From Paracentrotus lividus (lineage: Eukaryota > Echinodermata > Echinoidea > Camarodonta > Echinidae), in NCBI GenBank assembly GCA_940671915.1, contig CALNVZ010002100.1, positions 6,897,956-6,961,955 on the forward strand: a stretch of 64,000 bases of DNA, read 5' to 3'. The stretch's first letter is position 1. Every line of letters begins with the position of its first letter. A model generated the notes under the pieces. That model searched no databases. It saw nothing but the letters and a program-made list of their open reading frames with translations, and was not told the origin of the DNA. Made by a program: the position numbers and the translations under genes. Positions 57,006 to 64,000 of this stretch are shown here, in pieces.

Positions 57006-59174
57006 TAAGTACATGATTGTTTTTATATTTATTAGTATCTGCTAGAATGATATATCAAAGTAGGTTAGAATAATTAATAATACATTGTTTATTTTACATT
57101 TACAAAAAAAATGTTACTGTTTATAGATATTGTTCCATTTTAAAATTTACAAACAATATAAATGCTAAAATTATTCAAGTATTTAAGTATGCCTAAAATT
57201 GTGGTATTGTCTGTGTTGTCATATTACAGATTCTAAGGAGGATGCCTGATGCCTATCAACCCCATGAGATATGAGAGCCCAGAGTTGCTTATTCTTCTCT
57301 TGATCACAACACCAAGCGTCAAAGGCTATTTGTATTGCTGGACATGTCTATTTTAACCTTGAACTAAAAAGATAAAAATATACATAAAAATGAAAGGAAT
57401 AGTCGTAAAACATTTTGTAACATTTTGGAGAGTTGATTGCATTTAATACTTGTAATTGTGAGCTCTGAGCTCTGTTTATTAAATAAGAAAAAAATATATA
57501 TCCTCCTTTGAAAAACATTGTATCTGTTTCTCAGTGGATGTTATTAATTTGGATAAATAACAGACAGATCCAGGGTTTCAAGTGTGGCCTGTACATGATA
57601 ATTTGGGGTAGAGCATATTCATTATGTTGTGTTATGTTCATTAAATTGCCCCACAAAAATATTGTAAGTATATGTACCACTCTTGAATTCCACATGGATC
57701 TGTTTGTTATCTGGTATGACTGTTTAAAATCATTTAGAGGTAAAAATTTCAGGGGTATCTTCATAATTTTCAATGGGATTATGTCTTTTTCATCTATTCT
57801 TTGAAAAATAGATATCACACGGTCAAATAAATTATTAAAGCACAATGATAATTTTTACAAGGTATAATTATAGTAGTATACATGTCAACAACAAAATATA
57901 AATGGTAACAGAAATACATGATTTTTATGTTTCTACATTAGTTCATTTTTTATGTAATACAATTGGGTAAGGACCTGATTGTATGATGCCTGAAGTACGA
58001 TGAGGAAGGGAATGAGGAGAATCATAAACAAAAGAAGAGAGAGGGTAAAGATGGATGTGTAAGAGGCAAAGAGATAAAAAGATAAGGATCAAGAGAAATG
58101 TTAAAATGGTTAATAAGGTCCATTCTTTTGTCTCATGTTTTATTTTAAATCGTTTTGATATGCAGTTATAATATAAATGGTATGAAGGGAGTGATGAGAA
58201 TGATCAAAAAAGTATAATGAGATGAAGCAGACAGGGAAGAGAGAGGGGTGTGTAAGAGGGAACAAGATTTAAAATAATATAAGAAAAAAATATATATACA
58301 TAAAATATACTCGAATGAAGAAACCATAATAAAAAGAAATTAATAAATAAATTGAATTGCCTAGGTTATAAAAACTCTCATATTTCATATAATCCCCACC
58401 CTCCCCCTTACCAAGAAAAGTGCACTCCTGAAAAGGCGCACTTGGGTCTTCTCCCATAGACTTGCACAGTATAAGAGGCGTAAGTCATATAAAATAGTAC
58501 ATGAAGCTCCAAACTACATGATGAAATCACTTTTTTTAAAAATCGACAAGGAACAGAAAATTAGAAAGTATTGTCAAAAAGTATTGTATTTTTAAAAATA
58601 AGTTCAATAAAAAATTGGAAAAATTCAAATTTTTCCTAGAATTTATTTTCTAAAATATTATTTTTTCAGGGATAATTACGGGCCGTTCAACATGGCATCG
58701 GGCAAGGGGGTAAAGAGAAGGAGTTTTAATCAAATATTTGCGCTCAATTTGTCAAAACTACTTAACTTGTCCTTTACTATGGATTATTATTATGTACTTC
58801 TGTGAAAACTATAGTCATATCTACACTCCACATCACAGGAAAGACAATTTAAGTCGCCAAAACCCTTCCAGGATTTCACCGAAACGCGCTTAGCAACACG
58901 CTAGCAACGTAAAAGACGCGAATCTGTCGTACGCTCTCTACGTTGGTTGTGCGTATAGGCGGCGCTCCTTGAATTCATATCGCCGCCGCACAGACATACG
59001 TGAGGTAGGTTTAAAGCTGGTTTCGCTAATTATTATTGAGAAGTTTCCTCAGCAACCAAGAGGGCGACAGACAGCCATTTTTCAGTACTGACTGATGTTG
59101 GTTTGCAGCTGTATGTGATAATGTGCTTGCAACTACAGTCTATTTAGATCTATTTGTAGTTCAACACTTTCATC
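57006..59174. other. UBXN6 intron 1, mostly AT-rich; CpG-containing block at 58860-59080
   Basis: AT-rich except for 58860-59080, which has many CpGs (ACCGAAACGCGCTTAGC, GACGCGAATC, AGGCGGCGCTCC, ATCGCCGCCGCAC). The pair of minus/plus frames at 57508-57845 has no known motif. The CpG block could be an alternative promoter or a repeat. Confidence 0.4.
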
Positions 59175-59260
59175 TTATTGTACAATGCGCCTTGGAAACG
59201 TTTAACTAGACAGATGGCACTATATAAATGCGTATTATTATTATCATTAGATGTGAAAAC
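59175..59260 (+). mobile_element. SINE 3' tail fragment
   Basis: ACAATGCGCCTTGGAAAC, then GCACTATATAAATGCGTATT and ATTATTATCATTA, resembles the 3' end of the SINE at 54540 (CTTTGGAAAACCACATTATA plus an ATT-rich tail). Confidence 0.4.
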
Positions 59261-59274
59261 ACTGACTGACTGAC

Positions 59275-59725
59275 AAAGTGTTAGACCGAGGCTGCTCTGT
59301 CCTTATCGTAAATCCCCTCTGAGGACAGAGAGCTTCCATCGGCATTGCGTGTGCTGTTCAAAATGCATTGTACATAGACGAGTGTGTTTTTCGGTGATCA
59401 TCTTATAGATCTATAAGATGAAAGTTATTCCACTTACCGCATCTGGAAGTAGATTTTCTCTATAAATTGTCCTTTTTGATGCCCAACTGTCTTGTTGAAG
59501 TTGGGTTTTGGAGGTTTCTGTAAGTTTTTCCCATGAAATTTGGGGAAATTTAACAGAGAATACACTACTGCATTTTGAACAGCTCACGCAATGGAAGCTC
59601 TCTGTCTTCAGAGAGATACGCGATGAAGACAGAGCAGCCTTGGTCAAACAAAGTGTATGAAGATTGAAGTGAATGGACTGGGGACTTGTCTTAATTATTC
59701 CACGATATTCGATATCATTCATCAT
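59275..59725 (-). other. Inverted duplication containing an unidentified minus-strand exon-like ORF
   Basis: About 95 bp at 59275-59370 is the imperfect reverse complement of 59560-59660 (shared GGCTGCTCTGTC, GACAGAGAGCTTCCAT, CTGTTCAAAATGCA). The minus frame runs from 59725 through TKAALSSSRISLKTESFHCV, SCSKCSSVFSVKFPQISWEK and RTIYRENLLPDA, then meets a donor GCG|GTAAGTGG at 59440. The Cys-rich stretch is not a domain I recognise. Splicing from this donor (phase 0) to UBXN6 exon 2 would be out of frame, so it is not a simple alternative coding first exon. Confidence 0.35.
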
Positions 59726-60013
59726 TATCGATAATGCCGATTGCCGGCAAAAAGGAAAAGAGCCAACAATAAAATAGAGATATCAGATTATAGATCTAGA
59801 TCTAGGCCTATAGTATCATATAACAGACAGATTGAAGGAAAACGAAAAGAAATCTACTGTTTATTGGTAAAACAATATAGTGTTACAGTTCCCACTCAAC
59901 ATTGTTGATAAAATAACAATAACAGTGTAACAATTAACAAAACTCAGTCCCACATGTATAAAACCGTGTTAGTGTATTTTCTGCAAACTTATCTTTAAAA
60001 ATTGATGTCATAC
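59726..60013. other. UBXN6 intron 1, donor-proximal part
   Basis: AT-rich with GATCTAGATCTAGGCCTA near 59790. Nothing else recognised. Confidence 0.5.
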
Positions 60014-60114
60014 CTGGGTTGTGGTGTGCTTTCACTCAACTTCACTCCATGACCAGCCTGTTTAAATTTTAGGTCCGTTTTCTTTTTCTCGAAGAACTGT
60101 CCTATCTTCTTCAT
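60014..60114 (-). CDS. UBXN6: UBXN6 exon 1: start codon and N-terminal p97-binding end
   Basis: UBXN6 (UBXD1) is a p97/VCP cofactor acting in ERAD, endolysosomal sorting and mitophagy. The exon reads MKKIGQFFEKKKTDLKFKQA, GHGVKLSESTPQP and then AG|GTATGA. It matches human MKKFFQEFKADIKFKSAGPGQKLKES, which fixes the start codon at 60114-60112; an upstream in-frame ATG at 60195 would add a hydrophobic stretch absent from the family. All nine introns preserve phase, so the gene appears intact. No canonical poly(A) signal is obvious downstream of the stop. Confidence 0.95.
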
Positions 60115-60239
60115 TTTGGTAAGATCCACCCGACTTTCAATGAGAAAAAAAAAAAGAGTCGATAATATTAATAAGTCAGCTGGATTTTGCAGCAATATTA
60201 GTTGTCAAATTAAACAGCGCCATCTACTATACATAAATA

Positions 60240-60320
60240 TATCCCAGGCCCAATGCAATATGTGATGATTAATCTGACGTGACGTGACAGGGGGCGGGGG
60301 GGGGGCGGCTAGGCGTTAAT
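60240..60320 (-). promoter_or_regulatory. Candidate UBXN6 promoter: tandem TGACGTG and GC box
   Basis: TGACGTGACGTGACAG at 60275-60290 holds two overlapping TGACGTG motifs, the core recognised by CREB/ATF6/XBP1-type bZIP factors. It is followed by a G-rich GC box (GGGGGCGGGGGGGGGGCGG). A CCAAT lies at 60250-60254. These are about 125-195 bp upstream of the UBXN6 ATG. Whether they are used is inference. Confidence 0.4.
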
Positions 60321-60829
60321 TTTTTCGGCCTTCGGCCGTCAAGACGGTCATCATTTATTGGCCATACGGGTAGGATTGTCTCACCCACACCCATGCGAAG
60401 GGGCGCCAAAAAGTTGAGAAATGGGAGAAGGGGGGAAAAAAGGAAAGAAGAAAAAGAATAAAGGAAACGTGTAAAAAGAAAGGACAAGAGGAGAGATAAA
60501 CTGAGGAAAAGAAGAAGGGGAAAAAGAGGGCATTAAAATATCATTCCCTACTCAATGCTATTTGGCTTGTTCTTTTTATTATCTTACTTTTCATGTTTCT
60601 AATGGTATCAATCTTGGGTAAATAAAGACGGTTAAACTGATTTGATGTGAATTCTGTGTTTGTGATTTTTGTTATACTTTATTACTGCAAATAGCGCCCC
60701 GTAGGCTATATGTGACCTTGAGAAATTTTAGTTGGAAAAAATTAGATTATTGGCTATCGAAAATAGTCGTTTAAATGATTTTCAAAAATTAATGTATATT
60801 ATATAAATCTTTTGAAATAGGAGTAGGAT
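60321..60829. other. Intergenic, purine-rich patch
   Basis: The short palindrome GGCCTTCGGCC lies at 60329-60339. A purine-rich stretch at 60410-60530 generates the frame 60269-60487. AATAAA near 60622. No gene seen. Confidence 0.45.
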
Positions 60830-61041
60830 GGGGGGCCCGTTGTCCGGACACTTAAGCAGATAAAAACATCATCTTTTGCTCTCGATTTTCTCAAAATTTG
60901 TGCAGTAAATAGCAAAAATATTTGTGAACATTTGTGCTTTGTTATATTGTCTGATATTATTTTCAATCAATTAATGAAATACTGATCACAAACTCCTAGA
61001 ATTGCCGTCTTTGTCCGGACAAACAGCCCGTCCGGACATAC
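60830..61041. mobile_element. Element with repeated palindrome TGTCCGGACA
   Basis: The self-complementary decamer TGTCCGGACA occurs at 60841-60850 and 61012-61021, and a variant CGTCCGGACA at 61029-61038. Its flanks CCCGTTGTCCGG and CCGGACAAACAGCCCG are roughly inverted, so this may be a small inverted-repeat element. Confidence 0.45.
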
Positions 61042-61229
61042 AACAACTGGGTATACAATGTGTTTAGTGGCCTTCGTAACGCAGACCCATTGATTATATA
61101 ATTATTGTGACAAAATATTGATTGTTCCTTATCTACAAATTTGTGTAATTCTAAGTTCGTTCAATGTCCACCTGGTGTAACACCTAGTTCATTTCTGTAA
61201 GAAACTAATAATAGACTATATTAATTCAG

Positions 61230-61380
61230 TTAGACAATCTGGCTAAGACGAATTGGCAATTATAGACCAAGTGCGTGGTAGACCAAGTAAGTAGGCCTAA
61301 TAGACCACGGAAAAATAAAACGCAATACATGGGTTATAAGCCCATGTTGTAATAGACAATCGGAGAATAGGACTAACCTG
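61230..61380. mobile_element. Fragment of the TAGACCAAGT fold-back family
   Basis: Shares ATAGACCAAGTGCGTGG, TAGACCAAGTAAG, CATGGGTTATAAGCCCATGT and TAATAGACAATCGGAGAATA with the right half of 42549-42977, in the same order. Confidence 0.7.
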
Positions 61381-62099
61381 TCCCCCCCCCCCCACTCCCC
61401 CACTCAAGTAGTCGACTTTACACGTATGTGCATGCCGGATTTTTAGAGACACTACTGGTTTTTGGAGGAGAATGCAGGGTCAAAGTGACCCCTCTATTAC
61501 CGGCTTTTGGAGGGGACCAAGCAAAATTACCCCCTTTTCACATTTTTTGTACCATATTCGGGACCCAAGTCAGGACATTTCTTAAAGAATTGAAAATTAT
61601 ACCCCTAATTTAAAAAAAAAAAAGTTCGGAGAAAAATGCTAAAAGACCCCTATTTCAATGATTTTCGGGATTTTTCCCCTACTAAAGCCACTAAAATAAA
61701 CTTGTGTGTCTTCTGGTCATGTGTGTGACATTTGAAAGTAATCAACTGCCATAGTTAATTATCTTAATATTATTTAATAACATTTTTTTTTTTTTGGTTA
61801 GATTAAAAGGACTAGAGTTAAATAACAATATAATGACAGTAATCAAAGTAAGGAAGTCAGCATATCCAACCCAGTCAGGGTAAAATGTATGATATTTTAT
61901 GTGCCATTAATTTTCTATCTAATTATATTATGTTAATTTATGCAAATGAGCATGAAAATTGCTCAAATCACGAAAACAATTATTCAGTTCATGAAACTTC
62001 AGACTGCAGCTTAAAATCAAAAAGCAAAAACTTTATTTAAAAAAAAATAAAAGGTATACACTTTTCAAAGAATGGCCCTATTATTATATATATTGTACT
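61381..62099. other. Intergenic, possibly a further tandem phrase
   Basis: A C-run at 61381-61392. At 61455-61520 the phrases GACACTACTGGTTTTTGGAG and TTACCGGCTTTTGGAGGGGA suggest repeated units. T- and A-runs follow. No gene recognised. Confidence 0.4.
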
Positions 62100-64000
62100 A
62101 ATCTTAAGATTAATTTGGCGCCCCCTATAAGTTAAAGATAAATTTTGCGCCCCTAAATTATTGAGGATACAATTCGCGCCCCCTATATAGCTGTCGGTCA
62201 AATGGCGCCCACGAAATTTAAAACCAATTTGGCGCCCCTAATGTTAAGATCAATAAGGCGTCCCCTAAGTTCTAGGCCAATTTGGTGTCCAGCCCAATTT
62301 TTATTTCCTCTCACTTTTTTCTTTTTCAGCATTTCAGAGATAATAATATTCCTCTGGAATATAATTTTGAAATCATGAGAGCGCAAAGCGCGAGCTATTT
62401 TTTTTATTCTAAAATAAACATGATAAAGGCATGGACTCTTACTTTTGGGTTTCGATTTAATCTCTTCCAGAACATAAAATCATGTGAGCGCGAGATGAAA
62501 GTTTAATTTGATTTGAAATCGTGTCAATGTAAATTGCAGTTTGGGGAGGTAGGCTCTTAATCCGAATAATGTATAAGCAGGTAACAGTTTTTTTAAATAT
62601 TAAAAAAAAAAACAATTTGGACCTTATTTTAAAACCAATTTTCTTTTTCAGTGAATATGGCGCCTCCTAATCATTAAGGTCCAGTGGCGTATTTAGGGTC
62701 AAGTGCGCCCGGGGCAAATATTGACTTTGCGCCCCCCCCCCCTCCCCCGGTCTACTCCAGTCCTGCTCAAGGATTTGTTTTAGTTTATTATACCAGTGGC
62801 ATATATACATGTCCCCAGACCTGGGGATGATTCGCTGTCCATACATACACGTAACTTATCAATTTTTGTTTCCTCTGCAAATATTTTATTTTAATGCCAG
62901 CGCGAAGCGCGAGTGGAAAATTTTGAGTTTTTGCATTACTCAAATCTTGCATTTAAGAATCATGAATACAGCTTTCGTTATCAACGAAGGTACAATTAAG
63001 AAAAAATGCCTGACCTTTGGGGTGTCAAAAAGTCTAGTGCACAAAGTGTTTTTGGAGTTGTATGCATCGGATTTTTCTTTGTAGGAAAAATAATTTTAAA
63101 CCTTTATTGTTGGTCTTCCACAAATGATTTTGAAACATATAATACAATGCGAGCGCGAAGCGCGAGCGAAAAATTCTAGAGCTCTAAACTTGAATAAACT
63201 TTGCAAGGAACAGGTACTGATATCGAATGGTTATAAAATACGCCGGAAACAAAGACAATTGATGATGATGATGAAGAAAAAAAAAGGGAGTAAAAGGCAG
63301 CGAGAAAAAGCATGGACAGAAAAAAAAAAATACTTAGAGGGACTTTGATGTTTATCTGAAGCAGAGGTGGAGGGGCAAATTATTCTTAAAATTTGAGGCG
63401 CCATATTAATCTTAAACTATTTAAAGGGGGCTCCAAATTAAATCGAAACTCAGGAGATGTCAAATTTGTCTTAAAATGAGGATTAGGAGGGCACCCAATT
63501 GATCTTAACCTTTATAGAGGGACGCTAAAATTGAATTTAAGGGCGCCGATTTGATCTTCAATACAGGCCTAGGCCTATACAGGGGGCGCAAAATTGACCT
63601 GAAACTAAGATAGAAGGTATATACTAAACCTAAAAAATGACTAGAAACTTTGGGACGCCCAAAAATTATTGAAACTTAGTGGTGCTATGTAGGGAGCGCC
63701 AAAATAATAATGGGAGGAAACATTGCCCCAATATCCACTGTGGATCACCGATCTCCTATTTCTTCTTCTCCTCCTTCTTCTTCTTCTTCTTTTTCTTTCC
63801 TTTCTTCTTCTTCATTTTTTTTTTTATTTTTCCTTTTTTTGCGCCCCCCTGAAGCTCCGCCCGGGGCACGTGCCCCCCCTTGCCCCCCCCCCCCTAGATA
63901 CGCCACTGTTAAGGTCACATTGGCACCCCTAAATTTAAGAACATTTTGGAGCCCTAACTTTACGATAAATTCGGCCCCCTAAATTTAAGATCAAATTTGC
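62100..64000. repeat. Array of about 28-31-bp GGCGCC-containing units, interrupted by an insertion
   Basis: At 62110-62300 six or seven units of the type AATTTGGCGCCCCTAA-TTAAGATC follow each other. The same orientation resumes at 63909-64000 (ACATTGGCACCCCTAAATTT, AAGATCAAATTTG) and runs off the window. Inverted units (GGGGGCGCAAAATTGA, GGCGCCGATTTGATCTT) at 63390-63700 lie inside the element at 62682-63908. Confidence 0.75.
62682..63908. mobile_element. hAT-like non-autonomous element with exact 8-bp target duplication
   Basis: Terminal repeats CAGTGGCGTAT-TAGGG and TAGATACGCCACTG. The octamer TTAAGGTC lies directly outside both ends, a perfect 8-bp target-site duplication typical of hAT transposons. 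The interior (1,227 bp) has C-runs, two GCGCGAAGCGCGAGC motifs (62897, 63151), inverted GGCGCC units and a CT-rich tract (63765-63840), but no transposase. The frames at 63710-63982 are low-complexity. Confidence 0.85.

Noticed and set aside
60115-60195. Upstream in-frame ATG for UBXN6 at 60195
   Set aside because: It would add 27 residues with a hydrophobic run absent from the family; the MKKIGQFF start aligns with the known UBXN6 N-terminus.
63710-63982. Ser/Phe/Leu-rich frames
   Set aside because: CT-rich and C-run sequence at the end of a hAT-like element.

Overview
The window looks like animal nuclear DNA: AT-rich, intron-rich, full of microsatellites and short palindromic (MITE-like) repeats, with canonical GT-AG splice sites. 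A deuterostome, most likely an echinoderm such as a sea urchin, is my best guess. That rests on gene structure and on repeat ends (CAGTGGCGGATCCAGG, GGCCCGTATTCTC, GCGCGAAGCGCGAGC) that I associate with marine invertebrates; it is an inference, not an identification. Most of the ORFs are low-complexity or chance frames.

Layout. (1) 90-2300: a GC-richer block behind a good splice acceptor, probably the last exon and 3' UTR of an unidentified plus-strand gene. (2) 2.4-3.6 kb: a 0.7-kb purine-rich minisatellite followed by a 0.5-kb pyrimidine-rich one. (3) 15.4-34.4 kb: the 3' part of a plus-strand RAB27 GTPase gene, with exons at 15473-15555, 27801-28028 and 34147-34351. They carry WDTAGQE, NKAD and ETSAK and end in a prenylatable Cys-Ala-Cys. 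The 5' exons (P-loop, switch I) were not found. Six shortened copies of the start of the last exon sit directly upstream of it, each with its own acceptor and an early stop. The first recognised exon is preceded by tandem copies of its own acceptor region. (4) 34.4-47 kb: no gene recognised, but many fold-back elements, one nested insertion and a non-LTR retrotransposon fragment. (5) 60114-47401, minus strand: a complete ten-exon UBXN6 (UBXD1) gene of 437 codons, with p97/VCP-binding segment, PUB domain and UBX domain in phase across all nine introns. A decayed copy of its last exon lies just downstream, and TGACGTG repeats lie upstream of its start. (6) 60.3-64 kb: repeats, including a 1.2-kb hAT-like element with an exact 8-bp target duplication, inserted in an array of GGCGCC-containing units.

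RAB27 (secretory-granule and lysosome-related-organelle traffic) and UBXN6 (p97 cofactor in ERAD and endolysosomal sorting) are converging neighbours. Nothing in the sequence links them functionally. Both show local duplication of terminal-exon sequence, and palindromic elements lie within about 35 nt of three of their 5' splice sites.
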